Below are positions 1 to 14,381 of a stretch of 64,000 nt of DNA, in pieces. The DNA is from Tetracentron sinense (taxonomy: Eukaryota; Streptophyta; Magnoliopsida; Trochodendrales; Trochodendraceae), in the NCBI GenBank assembly GCA_015143295.1, contig JABCRI010000934.1, forward strand, positions 1-64,000, given 5' to 3'. The notes under the pieces were generated by a model. The model searched no databases and had not been told where the DNA came from. It saw only the letters and a list, made by a program, of their open reading frames with translations. The position numbers were made by a program, and so were the translations under genes. The number at the start of each line of letters is the position of its first letter. The first letter of the stretch is position 1.

Positions 1-1288
1 TTAATAATTTAATTTATAGTAGATTGCAGTATCTGCATTTTAGTTCTTTTTTTTTGTTTCGTCTTCTAGATAAATAATTATGACTAAATAGTAATGACAT
101 TATTTGGCAACCTGCAACTTTCTATGGTGGTTACGGCTCTTATTTTTTCGAATCTAAACTTAAAATTTCTAGAAACAACAATGTCCGCATCCTTTTATTT
201 AAAATGTAAAACTAAATTTGGCCTTTATACATCATTCCTTCCTGAGATATATAAATTAATCCCAGAAATAACTTACTTCCAAAGTGTCTGACAGCATTCA
301 CTAATTTCAATTAAATAAAAAAAATTAAAAATACCACTAAAACATGAATCCATTAATTTGTAATATAATTCTAAATCATGAGAAGAAGTTTTCATATTTC
401 TTCTTCCCTTCCGAGATACCCTTACCTAACCTTAAAATATTGACATGAAGGTCTAAAGCTATACCAATAGAAAAAGCTATCTCTTTCTTAGAGTCATTTT
501 CCATACAAAAAAAGCATGCATATAAATACATTAAAATGCTATAAATGAACTTTATGATTCAGCAAGTATGATGGCTCGCAAGGGATCTTTTCTCTGATGG
601 CTTTAGGATTCTTATCACCTACTGAGTCCCATCATGGTTACTCATCATTTTCAGGGGCTCTCACCATGGGATCATATACCGCCTTAATTCATTCCACCAA
701 ATAACTAGCGATTTACAACTAACAATCATATACACACATTTTCATCTATGTCACAATCTCATGTTCTAGATTTTCTACATTATTTATGCAATAAACCATA
801 AACATTAATGCATGTTAATATAATTCCGAAAATCTCAAATACCATGTCATCATCTAATTATAATTTTTTGGAACCTATCAGCTATTATAACCTTTATTGA
901 TTTTTTGTTTACTACAAATTAATTTTAGCAAACAGAATGCAAAAACCTACCTGGATTTTTTCTCGCTTATTTGCTTTTCTCTCAACATTATATCACACAT
1001 TTTTTCATCTATGCACAAACCTCGGGCTTCGATGGCTATGCTTCTCTATCGTATTTCTCATTTCTTTCTCCTTTGCCTGCGATCTCTCTCTCTCTTTCCG
1101 TCTCTTGTATTTAGTTCTTTAAATTTAAAGAGATTTTAAAAGAGATCTAATCTAAACTAACGTCGTATCTAAAATTATCTCTATCTCCTTAATTTAAATT
1201 TAAAACAACTGGTGGGCGTTTTGGCCCATGGTTTTCCACCTTAGACCCATATATAGCTATAATATATATCATATTGTTCAGGATATCA
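1..1288 (-). mobile_element. Array LTR copy 1 (partial, cut by window edge)
   Basis: It aligns with the other array LTRs from about base 75 of their length to the closing GGATAT..CA at 1281-1288. Small indels relative to copies 5-10 are frequent. Confidence 0.8.
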
Positions 1289-1708
1289 AACTATCCCCTT
1301 GAATATTTCGTCCTCTGAAATTAAGACATACCCATCCTATCAATCCATAAAACCTCGTATTGTCTGTTTCTATTTGTCCTCAGGGAAACATTTCTAATAA
1401 GATTTCTTAAATTGATATCTTTATCTATGCATTTGTAAACTAGTTTCATCAAGATTCTGTGTATATGGAAAAAAAAATCATAATTTACCAATATAACACA
1501 TCATTTGAGTAATTACACATTATTCAAATTCATTATTGGAACCACTTTTGTGGCCATTAATGCCTTAATTACTGTCTTTCCGATGGTCCTATGTCCATTA
1601 TAAAAAAATAGATAATCACATTTTTTTTTTTTTTTGGATCAGTCATGACTCCTCCCACAGTTGTTTTGAAACCCCTAGCCTTTACTAACTGATGCTCTAA
1701 TAACATTT
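1289..1708 (-). mobile_element. Array internal spacer 1
   Basis: Non-coding interior between LTR copies 1 and 2. The polypurine-side sequence lies near 1295-1325 and a diverged tRNA-Met primer site near 1690-1705. Confidence 0.75.
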
Positions 1709-3106
1709 TGTCACGCCCTGATTTCTAAAAACCACAACTCATCCCTACTATTTCCAGCCTTACATCTAGAATTTGTGGGAAGATTATTAATATTTAATTT
1801 ATAATTTAGTATTTCAGTATTTACTTTAGTTTTTTTTGGTTCCTTTTTCCTTATAATAATTAATAAATAAATAGTAATCAAAATATACTTTTGCCCTGAT
1901 AGTTTACGAGCATAGTTCTATAAGTACATATGACCTATATTAATTTTCGAATTTTTCCTGATAACAAAAAACTTCTATAAATACTTTTCCGAAACTAAAC
2001 TTAAAATTTTCAAGAAAACAACATGTCGCTTACTTTATGTTACCATTTTAAAACTAAATTGGTCCTCTATACCTATCATGTTTTCCTAAGATATATAATG
2101 TATTTCCAAAACTAAATTTACTTCCAATTTTTTCTTACTGATTCCTGATTTCACTTAAATAAAAAAAACATTAAAAACATCCACTAAAACATGACGCAGT
2201 TATTTTGTAATTAATTATAATCATGACTAGCCATCCTCATATTTTTCTCTGCACTTCCAATCCCTCCTTCTCTATACGAACATACTACATGAAGGTCTAA
2301 TGAACTGTGAAGCCCAATAGGAAAAATTTCATCTCTTCTTATTAGTAATTTATCCATTACAAAAAAAAAGGCAATATAAATACATTTAAAAATATATAAA
2401 TTAATCATATGATCATGCAAGTAGGATGGCTCGAGTTTTCGCCCCAGCTCCGGCCTTACTATCATCACCGATTTGCTACCAGTTTTGGCAAACGATTATC
2501 CCGCAAGGGATCTTCCCCAAGGGCTTTAGGCTTTTCCTCAAGTTCCATGATCCCTGGATTGCTCATCGTTTAGGGGCTGTTCACCATGGTATCGTAAACC
2601 GACCTTAAGCATCAATCATCATAACATGTTATTTCCAATAGAAAATCCTTGTTATCACAATTTTTCATCTCTACTCACAAATCTCATTGTGATAATTTCC
2701 TACTTATTGTGCAATAATTAAACCCAAAAATTATGCATGCTAATATAATTCATGAAATCTCAAATCCATGTCATAATCTATACTTAAATTTATTTTGTAA
2801 CAACATCATTATTCCTAAGCCTTTATTTTGATTTTTTTATACTGTCAAACATATTAACATTACAAAAAGAAGGCGAAAACCTACCTAGTTTTTTTCTCGA
2901 TTATATGACTTCGACCCAAAAACTTTCGACGTCGAACTTTTCACTCATTTTCTCGGGCTTGATCTATGCTATCCATAATGTCTTATTTCCCTTTCTTTCT
3001 CTTTTCTTCATCTCTCCTCTTTATCTAGTATCTTTTAAATTTAAAGAGTTTTTAAAGATTTAAAAGAGACTAATCATAAACTAACCTTACTAAACTAATC
3101 TCTATC

Positions 3107-6100
3107 TGTCACGACCAAGTCCCTAGGAGTTAGGATACTCTGGTACGTGAACTCATTACCAAACCATCCCATATAACCTGAAATCCTCTTTACAACGTTA
3201 CGACAGGTGATGGAGAAGCATATTCAAAATCTACATATGATAGCAGACTCATAACATGGGCGGAACACACTAAAATTTTCCTTCTCTATACATACTGATG
3301 TTCCAATTTTATAATACACAAACCGGAGCGTAAAGAGTGAACATCCCTCACTTCCCACAAAATTATATACAAGACACTCCCTCAGCGGTCACTCCAACAA
3401 TGAGGCCCACCTCTCAGTACTCTGATCTCCTGAAGCCTCGGTAGGAGTGGCCCTCTGAACCCGCTCCAAAGGACGCTCATCACAAATATCGAAGGGAACT
3501 CTTCGACATCCTATGTACGGCTGAGTATGGATACTCAGCGTATACAAACCACTACTATAGTAATGATCATAACAACGAATACAATATCATATCACAGATT
3601 TAATCATCTCCATCATTCCTGAAATCAGAGGGAGGAAAACAACCATATCATGTGCATATATCCGGAAAATACTATCGGAAAACATCTTTTTACATCTTTT
3701 GTCTTTTGCATCTTCCTTATCCATCTTTTGTCCGAAAACCTCTGCCTGTCATTCTTTTATCATTTTTAACCTTTGCATCTACGGCATTATATACCTTGGC
3801 TTATATAGTTTAATTATCCTGTACGTTATTTAAATACTTGGTATTCATCATTTGCTACCTCCAGAGTCAGACAATAGCACCCTTACCACGTAAGCGGGGT
3901 GGCCTAAAGTTCTTCCTCACCCTTTGGCTACCTTCGCGGTGACAACCCTATCCATCTCCCTTCGGGCGCCTGCTATCATCGAGTCCAATGCCAGTATCCC
4001 TTTCCCTTTCAGGCGGCTTGCTATCGTCACAGCCCTCGGCTTTTTCCGATACGTTTTATCTCCTTTTTTTCTTGTAATCGATCTTGTGCTTCTTGTCTTT
4101 CTATATACATCTTTACGTCTTGTACTTCCGTATGTATCTTGTGCGTTCTTACATACTTTTTGTAACATCTTTTACTTCTTGTACTTCTTCTATAGTAGCT
4201 TCTTTGGTTCTTTGTACTGTTCATTTGGTTCCTTTGCATTTATACTTTTCTTGTGGTTCATTTGCATCTTATACTCTTCTTCTGCTTATTCTGTATTACA
4301 TCTTATATACTTGTTCTTTCTTCTTTTGATACCCATCATAAGAAAAACTCATCATGCATAGCATATGTGTCCGTGTAGCAATGTATATAAATAGTAGACA
4401 TTTAAAGGAAACACTTTGCATATTATCATATTGCCTATGCTTAACATAATTCCCCTCATCACAATCTCACTATACACATACATACATCTCCCAACTCACT
4501 TGAAATTCGGTTTTTTTCTACTTGTTTTTCCCAAACTTGATGGCTTTTACGTGCTCTTTCATCTTTGGATACTAACCTAAAAAACATCTCAATAAATACC
4601 ATCGTTTATTTGTTGGTTGAAAGTACATCGCATCATCCCTTTTAACGCACATCATCATTCATAGGAGTTTTCTCGATATAACACTGGTATCCATGATAAT
4701 CAATGGCTAGGAAGTTTGAGTTACACCATGTATAAGGCGATCTATGTCTATATTTGCAAGACAATCATATTTATCAATAATGGTTTATGAAATTAGAGCC
4801 TAGTAGAGTGTATCTACCTATGATATAAAATCCCTGTTGATCCAATCTTACAACAAACAAAAAACAAGAAGAAGCTTGAGGAAGGTTTTAAAGTGATCCC
4901 AAACTTGTGGACTTGATCCACTCAAGTCTCCAATGGCCGTGAGCCGAGATCCCAAGCTTGAGGTCAGCTTTGAAAGAGGGATTCAAGCGCCACCTTTTAT
5001 CTCACAAGAAAGCCCCTTTTTGATTGTTCCCGTGGCTAGTTTCGTGAGAAAAGCCATCTTGCATGATCCTTTCTCCTCTTTTGGGTCTTTGGAAAGCGTG
5101 AAGGTGGAATTTTGGGGTTGTCCTTATCTTGAGAGAACCCCTCTTTTTGGCAACCTAAGTTTCTTTCATTTTCTCTCAAAAAGTCCCGTCTGCGAGGTGT
5201 TAGAACCTGGTCCCCGAAAATGTGGTAGCTATATGGTGTTATGTTGAGGAAAACCCAAAAAATTATTTCTGGCGATCTCGCTCGAGCGGGTGTGCTTCCA
5301 TCGTCGCTCAGAGCGTGGTTGCTCCCGGGACTCAGAAATTCGTTTTGGTCTATCTCGCATCGAGCGGGGTTGATCTCCCATGAGCGAGCTTTGTCTGCAA
5401 AGTTATCTTTTGATTCTATTTTGTGCCATAAATGTGCTGACTCAGTGGTTCCGATTTTGACGATTTCAACTTGCGTTGGATCCGCTTTCGAAGGAAACAA
5501 CTTTTATATGTATTTATACAACTTCTATTTGAGTTTTACTCTTCCAAAATGGCTCGACATTCGACTGATCTCAAATTGGTTTCGCCATTCCATATTTGTC
5601 AACAGTCCCTAACTTGGAAATCGACTTCTGACTCAACCCCTGCTCAAATCAGGGAAGTGTATCAACATGAAGCTCTTGAAAGAGGGTTTCCACTGTACCT
5701 CTTCTAAAAATCAACGAATCACTCGATTCTCGACATCAGTTATCACACTATGCTCTTGAAGTTGAGGGAAATGCAAACAGGCCTCTTCAATACCTAGAAC
5801 ACTGTGAGTGCTTTCACACTCCTTTTCCCCTTCGTTCCAAAACCTACTTCACACCTCCATAACTCGTTTTCCCCTACGGTTTTTAACCCACCTCAGTGAT
5901 CGTTAAATTCCATCGACATGCTAAGTTCCTGTCCCCTCTTTATGCCTTGCGCACTAGCACTATCACTGACTATTCACTTATAATCATTAAACACTTAGGG
6001 TTTTATACCGCCTTTCTTTTACCAACTTAATAGTATATTATACTCCTTTGATACATCAAACATGGCCTAAACCTCACTTGGACTCACCATAATACCAACA

Positions 6101-6182
6101 CCAAGAGAGGCCTTATTACTTTACACACATCTGTAAGTTCACTATTCACATGAACAGTGAACCAATTACGAGGCCTCCTACA
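3107..6182 (-). mobile_element. Solo LTR S1 (TGTAG..GTGACA clan, Ty3-like)
   Basis: The 3076-bp insert opens TGTCACGACC and closes CCTCCTACA on the plus strand, and is flanked by the perfect 5-bp duplication CTATC at 3102-3106 and 6183-6187. No primer site, polypurine tract or coding domain is present, so it is a solo LTR. Its right end read on the minus strand (GTTCACTGTTCATGTGAATA) matches the start of LTR F at 50886. Open frames inside it show no recognisable domain. Family membership is inferred from termini and shared modules only. Confidence 0.8.
5225..5389 (-). promoter_or_regulatory. Putative S1 promoter: palindrome cluster plus weak TATA
   Basis: Four near-palindromic motifs of the CTCGCTCGAGCGGG type lie at about 5275-5292, 5303-5318, 5352-5369 and 5374-5389. 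In minus-strand reading they are upstream of a weak TATA-like CATATAGC at about 5228-5235. The layout is the same as in F, C, S3 and S4, although the motif sequence differs. The TATA call is weak. Confidence 0.5.
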
Positions 6183-6331
6183 CTATCTCTACTTTAAATT
6201 TCAAACAAACGTGTTGGGCTTTTGCCATGGTTTCCACTCTTAGACCCATACTATAGACATATATATATATAAACTAATAATGCACTATATAATTTTTTAA
6301 TTTTTAATTTTTTTTTTGTTCTAGATATACA

Positions 6332-6430
6332 AACTATCCCTTCAAATAATTTCGATTCATGACTTAGACATACCCTCTTTATCAAATCCATAAACCCGTA
6401 CCGTCTCTTTCTAATTGTCTAAAAAACAAG

Positions 6431-6462
<32 letters not shown>

Positions 6463-6796
6463 GGGAAATACATTGTATAAAGATTTCTAATTGATCTCAT
6501 TTATCTATGAATTATGTGTCGTAATTTGTCGATCAATTAATTTTACATGTAAAAAAATAATATAAGATACATAACACCACTAACACATCATTTGAGTAGT
6601 ACAAAGTACTCAAAATTCCTTATGTATACCACTTTTGGTTCATTAATCCTTAATTATGTCTTATAGATGGTTCGATACATTTAAAAAATATAGGTATCAA
6701 TTTTTTTTTTTTTTTTTATTTTTTGTGATCATTCCATTCTAACTCACACATTTGTTTTTAACTCCTAGATTTACTATTGATCCGCTGAACCATATT
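6332..6796 (-). mobile_element. Array internal spacer 2
   Basis: Non-coding interior with polypurine-side sequence near 6335-6370, an A/T-rich middle and a diverged primer-site region near 6780-6796. No gene is seen. Confidence 0.7.
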
Positions 6797-8440
6797 CGTC
6801 CGCCCTCGATTTTTAAAACCTTCACAACTCAGGGCCCCATATCTAAGGTCCGTCCCTCTCTAGGAATTCGGGGGGTAGAGGATTATTAATATTTACAATT
6901 TATTATTTGTATCTTCAATATATTAATGTAATTTGTTTTTTTATTGGCTTCGTTCTTTACAATAACAGAGTTTTTGAACTAAAAGTAAACGAAATTATTA
7001 TGGCATAAAATCTTTACAAGCCATCTTCACAAGTCTATGCCACGTATAGAGTGTCAAGAATTTTCTGATAATCTGAAATGTATTTTGTACATATTTTTCT
7101 GAAACTACACTTAAATTCTCAAACAAAACAACATGTCCGCATTACTTTATTTTAAAATATTAAAAAAAAATTGGTCCTATATCCTATCATGTTTCTCCTA
7201 AGATCTATATACATGAATTCTAGACATATAAAATTTACTCCAAAGTTCGACCATCCTTCACTACATTTCAATTTAAATCAAACAAAGAACATGAATATAT
7301 CACCTAAAACCATTGATCCTTTAAATTTTGTAATTATCTAAATCAGGAGAGAAGTCTTCATATTTCGTCTTTACTTTCCAAGCATCCCTTACTCTATACC
7401 TTAAAATATTGACAATAAGGTTAATGACTATTGAAGCCCACTGAGCAACTAAATCCACTCTCTTTCTTATAATAATTTACAATTAAAAAAACATGTAATA
7501 AATACTGGAAAAATGATACTTAACTAGATTCATCAATATGATAGCTCGATTTTCGCACCACCTCGCCTTACTATATCATCGAGTGTACAGTCGGTCAAAA
7601 CTGACTATCCCAAGCAAGTATCTTCCTCGCTGCTTTAGGGCCTTTCACCGGGATCCCCGTCGATGCTTACTCTCCTTTTAGGGGCTCTCACCTACGGTAT
7701 CATATAACTGTGCCTTAAGTGCATCCTTGGCCTGTCCCTAAGTATGCTTTTATACAAAAACCGTAACAATCTTCATTGTATCACATAGTTTCATCTTCAC
7801 AAATCTCATGTTATACTTTCTACATTATTTGTACTAATAATAAACAAATAAAATTAATGCATGCTAATATAATCTTGAAAATTTTCAAATAAATGTGTCA
7901 TCATCTATTAGAATTTTTTTAACTATCATCATTATCAATATTGATTTTGATTTTTTTTTACTACAATTAATTTTAACAAAAAGAATGGCAAAAACCTACC
8001 TGAATTTTTTTCTCGATTAATTATTTCCTCCCAAAAACTTTCGACTCGAACTTTTCAACTCATTTTCTCTCGAGCTTAATCTGATGCTTCTGCATAATTC
8101 TTATTTCTCATTTTCTTATCTTTTTTCCTGTGATTCTCTCTCTTTCTCCTCTTTATATTTAATTCCTTTAAAATTTAAAGAGGATTTTAAAGATTTCAAA
8201 GAGATCTAATCTAAACTAACCTTATTTTTTAAGCTAATCTCTATCTCCTAATTTTAAATTTAGAACAAATGGTGGCACGTTTGGTGGCCCATGTGAGTGT
8301 TTTCCACTTTAGACCAACACATACAAACATATATATATATATATATTATATATATATATATAATATATATATATCTAATATATATATATATATACTATAT
8401 ATATATGAATATATAGTTTGTTTGTTTTAGGATTATTTAC
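6797..8440 (-). mobile_element. Array LTR copy 3
   Basis: It starts at a diverged TGTCACGCCC near 6797 and ends near 8440. At about 1.64 kb it is among the longer copies, partly because of the TA tract at 8328-8404. It is rich in small indels relative to copies 5-10. Confidence 0.75.
8328..8404. repeat. (TA)n tract in LTR copy 3
   Basis: An interrupted TA microsatellite of about 75 bp lies close to the GGATATTACA end of the LTR, i.e. at the start of U3 in minus-strand reading. The same position carries TA runs of different length in copies 5, 6, 7, 8, 9 and 10. Confidence 0.9.
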
Positions 8441-8872
8441 GCGTATTACCCTCACCTTAAAAATAATTTCGTCATCGAAATTAAGGACATACCCATCTGC
8501 GTATCAATAAACCTCGTATTGTCTGGTTTCTAATTGACTTCAGGGAAATACATTTCATATAGATTTCTTGAATTGATCTCATTTGATCTATGAAGTATTG
8601 TGCTACTAGGTGCCCTCAATGTAATGTTTATATGTAAAAAAAAAAAAAATAGTACCATAAACAACATCATTTGAGTAATTACAATTATTCAAAATTCATT
8701 ATTGGATACCCATTTTGTGCCACTAATACCTTAATTATGTCTTATATTTTGGTCCTAAGTACATTATAAAAAATATAGGTAATCAATTTTGGTGTTTTTG
8801 AGATCATTCATGACTACGCCAATTTGTTTTTGGAAACCACTAGGATTTACTAACTGATGCTCTGATACCATT
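8441..8872 (-). mobile_element. Array internal spacer 3
   Basis: Interior of about 430 bp. The tRNA-Met primer site reads in reverse as GCTCTGATACCA at 8859-8870, directly beside the LTR start at 8873, as expected for minus-strand orientation. Confidence 0.8.
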
Positions 8873-10427
8873 TGTCACGCTGCCGATTTCTAAAAGCTCA
8901 CAACTCAGCCCATTATACTATGGTCTGGCCTGAGATCTAGAATTTCGGGGGTGAAGATTATTAATAATTTAATCGCTTATAATTAGTATTGAATTATATT
9001 AATTTAGTTTTTTTTTATTAGTTCGTTTTCCATATACAAGAATTAATTACGAAAATAAATAGTAACGAAATTATTATGGCCTAAAATTTTACAGGGACAT
9101 ACTTCTATAAGTCCTATGAACTACGTATAAAATTTCCGAATTTCTAATACTGGTAAAATATTCTGTAATATTTTTTTCTGAAACTAACTGTAAATTTCCA
9201 AAAAACAAACACATGTCGCATTACTTTTATTTAAAATATTTAAAACTAAAATTTGGTCTCTATACCTATCATGTCTTTCCTAAGATATAAATGGAATTCC
9301 AGAAAATAAATTTACTTCAAGTTTCGTACATCATTCACTAATTTCAATTAAATTAAAAAAAACATTAAAAGTATCCACTAAAACATGATCCATAATTTTA
9401 TAATTAATTCTAAATCATGAGAGAAGTCTCATATTTTTTCTTCACTTCAAGCATCCATTACTCTATACCAGAAAATATTGACATAAATGTCTAATAAGCT
9501 ATGAAGCCCAATGAAAAATCTATTCTCTTTCTTATAATTAATTTATAATAAAAAAAACATTGCAATGTAAATACATTGAAAAATATATAAATTAAATTAT
9601 GATTCATGCAAGTATGTTGGCTCGATTTTCGCACCAGCTCGCCCTTAGTATCATCACAATTTTATACTAGTTCAGTCAAACGGATTATCAAAGCAAGGGT
9701 TTCTTCCCCGAGGCTTTAGAACCTTCACTCAGGATCCACGATCCTGGATTGCTTATCATTTTAGGGGCTTTTTCACCCACGGCATCATAAAATATCCTTA
9801 ATGCATCAAGTCATGCATAACCTGCTATTTACAACATAACAATCATTGTATCACATATTTTTCATCTACTTACAAATCTCTCTGTTATAGATTTCTACAT
9901 TATTTCTGCAATAATAACAAATAAAAATTAATGCATGCTAATATAATTCTGAAAATCTAAAATAGCATGTTATCATCTAATTAGAATTTTTTGTAACAAT
10001 CATCATTATCAAACATTTATTTGATTTTTTTTACTACAAATTAATTATAACAAAAAAGAATAGCAAAAACCTATCAGGAGTTTTTCTCGATTATTGATTT
10101 CCTCCAAAACTTTCAAACTCAAACTTTTCACTCATTTTCTCGGGCTTTTTATGCTTCTCCATAATTCTAATTTCTTATTTCTTTCTCTTTTTCCTGTGAT
10201 CTCCTCTCTCTTTCTCCATCTTGTATTTACTTCTTTTAAAATTTAAAGAGATTTTAAAAGAGTTGTAATCTAAACTAACTTATCTAAACTAATCTCTATC
10301 TCTTAATTTAAATTTAAAACAAATGGTGCTTTTGGCCCATGTGTTTTTTCACCGTAGACCCATAAATATATCTATATATATATATATTATAAATTTTTTT
10401 TTTTTTTTAAATTCTGGCCTAATTACA
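8873..10427 (-). mobile_element. Array LTR copy 4
   Basis: This is a copy of about 1555 bp from TGTCACGC at 8873 to AATTACA at 10421-10427. It contains the CT-rich leader block and AAATTTAAAGAG motif seen in every copy. Confidence 0.8.
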
Positions 10428-10866
10428 AACTACCCACCTTAAATAATTTCGTTCATGAATTAAGACATACCCATCTGTACCAACTCCATAACTCCTCGTA
10501 TCGTCTCGTTTCTAATTGTATCAGGGAAGTAAAACAAAAAAAACAATTTTTTCATATAAGATTTCTTAAATTGATCTTATTTATCTATGAATTACGTGTA
10601 CTAGTGTCATCAATGTAATAATTATATGTAAAAAATAAAATAATAAGTATCACATAACACATCATTTGAGTAATTACAAATTATTCAAAAATTCATTATT
10701 GGATACCACTTTTGAGCCATTAATGCCTTAATTATGTCTTATAAATGGTCCTTAGTACATTATAGAAAAAATCGGTAATCAAAATTTTTTTTTTGGATCA
10801 TTCATGACTACTCACACATTTTTTTTAAACCCTTAGGATTTATTAACTGATGCTCTGATACCATTT
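10428..10866 (-). mobile_element. Array internal spacer 4
   Basis: Interior of about 440 bp. It opens with the CCCACCTTAAATAATTTCG block (reverse of the polypurine-tract side) and carries the primer site in reverse at 10852-10863. Confidence 0.82.
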
Positions 10867-12349
10867 TGTCAAACCCCGATTTCTAAAAACTCACAACTTA
10901 GCCCATTATCTATGGTCCGACCTGAGATCTAGAATTTGGGGATGAAGATTATTAATAATTTAATTTATAATTAGTATTTTAATTATATTAATTTTGTTAT
11001 TTTTTTGGTTCATTTTTTATATAAATAATTATGATATAAATAGTAAACGAAATTATTTTGGCCTGAAATTTTACAGAGACATACTTCCATAAGTCTATGA
11101 ACTACGTATAAATTTTTAGAGTTTTCTGATAATGGAAAAATATTATGTATTTTTCTGAAATTAAACTTAAAATTTCTAGAAAACAACAATGTCGCATTAC
11201 TTTTATTTAAAATATTTAAAACTAAAATTTGGTCTTTCTACCGATCATTTCTTCCTAAGATATAGAAATTAATTCCAGAAAATAAATTTACATCATTCAC
11301 TAATTTCAATGAAATTAAAAAAAAGCATTAAAAATATCCACTAAAACATGATCCATTAATTTTGTAATTAATTCTAAATCATGAGAGAAATCTTCGTATT
11401 AATTCTTTACTTCTGAGGATCCATGACTCTATACCTGAAAATATTGACATGAAGGTCTAATGAGCTATGAAGCCCAATAGAAAAATTCCACTCTCTTTCT
11501 TATAAATAATTTACAATAAGAACAAACATGCAATATAAATACATTGAAAAATATATAAATTAACATTATAATTCCTGCAAGTATGATGGCTCGATTTTCG
11601 CACCAGCTCGGCCTTACTATCATCACCAATTTTAGTACCAGTTCGGTCAAACTGAATATCCCAAGCAAGGGATCTTCCTCGACTACTTTAGAGCCTTTCA
11701 CCTAAGGATCCACGATCGTGGCTTAATCACCATTTTAAGGGCTCTCACCTCCGGTGTCATATAACCGTCCTTAATGCATCAATCATGCATAAGATGCTAT
11801 TTATAACATAACAAGCATTGTATCACATATTTTTCATATATTCACAAATCTCATCTCTTAGATTTCTACATTATTTGTGCAATAATAAGCAAATAAAAAT
11901 GCAAGCATGCTAATATAATTATGAAAATCTCAAATAACATGTCATCATCTAATTAAAATTTTGTAATAATACCAACATTATCAAAAATTTATTTGATTTT
12001 TTTTTTACTAGAAATTAATTTTAACAAAAAGAATGGCAAAAACCTACCTGGATTTGTTTCTCGATTATTGATTTCCTCTCAAAAACTTTCGATTCGAACT
12101 TTTCATTCGTTTTCTCGGGCATATTTATGTTTTTCCATAATTCTTATTTCTCATTTCTTTCTCATTTTCATTTGATCTCTCTCTCTCTTTCTCTCTCTTG
12201 TATTTAGTTCTTTTAAAATTTAAAATGATTTTAAATATTTTAAAAGAGATCTAATCTAAACTAACCTTATCTAAACTAATCTCTATCTCCTTAATTTAAA
12301 TTTAAAACAAATGGTGGGCTTTTCGCCCATGGGGTTTCCACCTTAGACC

Positions 12350-12385
<36 letters not shown>

Positions 12386-12398
12386 TCAGGACATTACA
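10867..12398 (-). mobile_element. Array LTR copy 5
   Basis: LTR copy of about 1532 bp ending CATTACA at 12392-12398, with a TA run near 12353-12381. Short open frames inside are chance frames in the repeat. Confidence 0.85.
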
Positions 12399-12833
12399 AA
12401 CTATCACCTTAAAATAATTTCGTCCTCAAAATTAAGACATACCCATCTGTATCAAATCCATAAACCTCGTATCGTCTAGTTTCTAACTGTCTCAGGGAAA
12501 TACATTTCATATAAGATTGTTTAAATTGATCTCATTTATCTATGAATTATGAATACTAGTGTCATCAATGTAATGTTTATATGTAAAAATAAAATAAAAT
12601 AATAAGTACCACATAACACATCATTTGAGTAATTACAAATTATTCAAAAATTCATTACTGGATACCACTTTTGTGCCAACAATGCCTTAATTATGTCTTA
12701 TAGATGGTCCTAAGTACGTTCTAAAAAATATAGGTAATCAAATTTTTTTTTGTTTTTTTGGGATCATTCATGACTACTCACACATTTTTTTTTAAACCCC
12801 TAGGATTTACTAACTGATGCTCTAATACCATTT
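12399..12833 (-). mobile_element. Array internal spacer 5
   Basis: Interior of about 435 bp with the same block order as the other spacers. A near-match to the primer site lies at 12819-12830. Confidence 0.8.
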
Positions 12834-14325
12834 TGTCATGCCCCGATTTCTAAAAAGTCACAACTCAGCCCATTATCTATGGTCCGGCTTGAGATCTAGA
12901 ATTGGGCCTGAAGATTATTAATAATTTAATTTATCAGTAGTATTTCAAGTATATTAATTTAGTTTTTCTTTGTTTGTTTTTCGTATAAATAATCATTCAA
13001 TAAATAGTAAACGAAATTATTTTGGCCTGAAATTTTATAGAGATATACTTCTATAAGTCTATGAACTACGTATAAAATTTCAGAATTTTCTGATAATGAA
13101 AAAATATTCTGTATATATTTTTCCGAAACTAAGCTTAAAAGTTCATGAAAACAACAATGTCGCATTACTTTTATTTAAAATATTTAAAACTAAATTTGGT
13201 CTCTATACCTATCATGTCTTCCTAAGATATATAAATGAATTCCAGAAAATAAATTTACTTCCAAAGTTCTTACATCATTCACTAATTTTAATTAAATAAA
13301 AAAAAACATTAAAAATATCCACTAAAACATGATCCATTAAATTTGTAATTAATTCTAAATCATGAGAGAAGTCTTCATATTTTTTCTTCACTTCCGAGCA
13401 TCCATTACTCTATACCTGAAAATATTGACATGAAGGTCTAATGAGGTATGAAACCCAATAGAAAAAATGTACTCTCTTTTTTATAATTAATTTACAATAA
13501 AAAAAAAGCATGTAATATAAATACATTGAAAAATATATAAATTAACATTATGATTCATGCAAGTATGATGGCTCAATTTTTGCACCAACTCGGCCATCCC
13601 CAATTTTAGTAACAGTTCGGTCAAATTGACTATCCCAAGCAAGTGATCTTCCTCAAGGGCTTTAGGGTCGTTCACCCAAAGGATCCACAATCCTAGCTTA
13701 CTCATCATTTTAGGGGCTCTCACTTACGACATCGTATAACCGTCCTTAATGCATCAATCATGCATAACATGCTATTTACAACATAACAATCATTGTATCA
13801 CATATTTTTCATCTATTCACAAATCTCATGTTATAAATTTCGACATTATTTGTGCAATAATAAACAAATAAAAATTTATGCATGCCAATATAATTCTGAA
13901 ATTCTCAAATAACATGTCATCATTTAATTAGAATTTTTTGTTATAATATCATCATTATCAAACATTTTTTTGATTTTTTTTACTACAAATTAATTTTAAC
14001 AAAAATAATGGCAAAAACCTACCTGGATTTTTTTCTCGATTATTGATTTCCTCCCAAAAACTTTCGATTCGAACTTTTCATTCGTTTCCTCGGACTTGAT
14101 CTATGCTTATTCATAATTCTTATTTCTCATTTCTTTCTCTTTTTCCTACGATCTCTCTCTTTTTCTCTCTCTTTTATTTAGTTCTTTTAAAATTTAAAGA
14201 GATTTTAAAGATTTTAAAAGAGATCTAATCTAAACTAGCCTTATCTAAACTAATATCTATCTCCTTAATTTAAATTTTTAAAAACAAATGGTTGGCTTTC
14301 GGCCCTAGGGTTTTCCACCTTAGAC

Positions 14326-14367
<42 letters not shown>

Positions 14368-14381
14368 CTCAGGATATTACA
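12834..14381 (-). mobile_element. Array LTR copy 6
   Basis: LTR copy of about 1548 bp ending GGATATTACA at 14372-14381. A pure TA run lies near 14332-14365. Confidence 0.85.

Larger units (their letters stand above)
1709..6331 (-). mobile_element. Array LTR copy 2, interrupted by solo LTR S1
   Basis: It starts TGTCACGCCC at 1709 and ends near 6331. Subtracting S1 (3107-6182) and one copy of its target duplication leaves about 1.54 kb, the normal LTR length for this array. Confidence 0.8.

Noticed and set aside
5036-5500. 154-codon minus-strand frame in S1
   Set aside because: It spans the putative promoter and palindrome cluster of a solo LTR and shows no domain.
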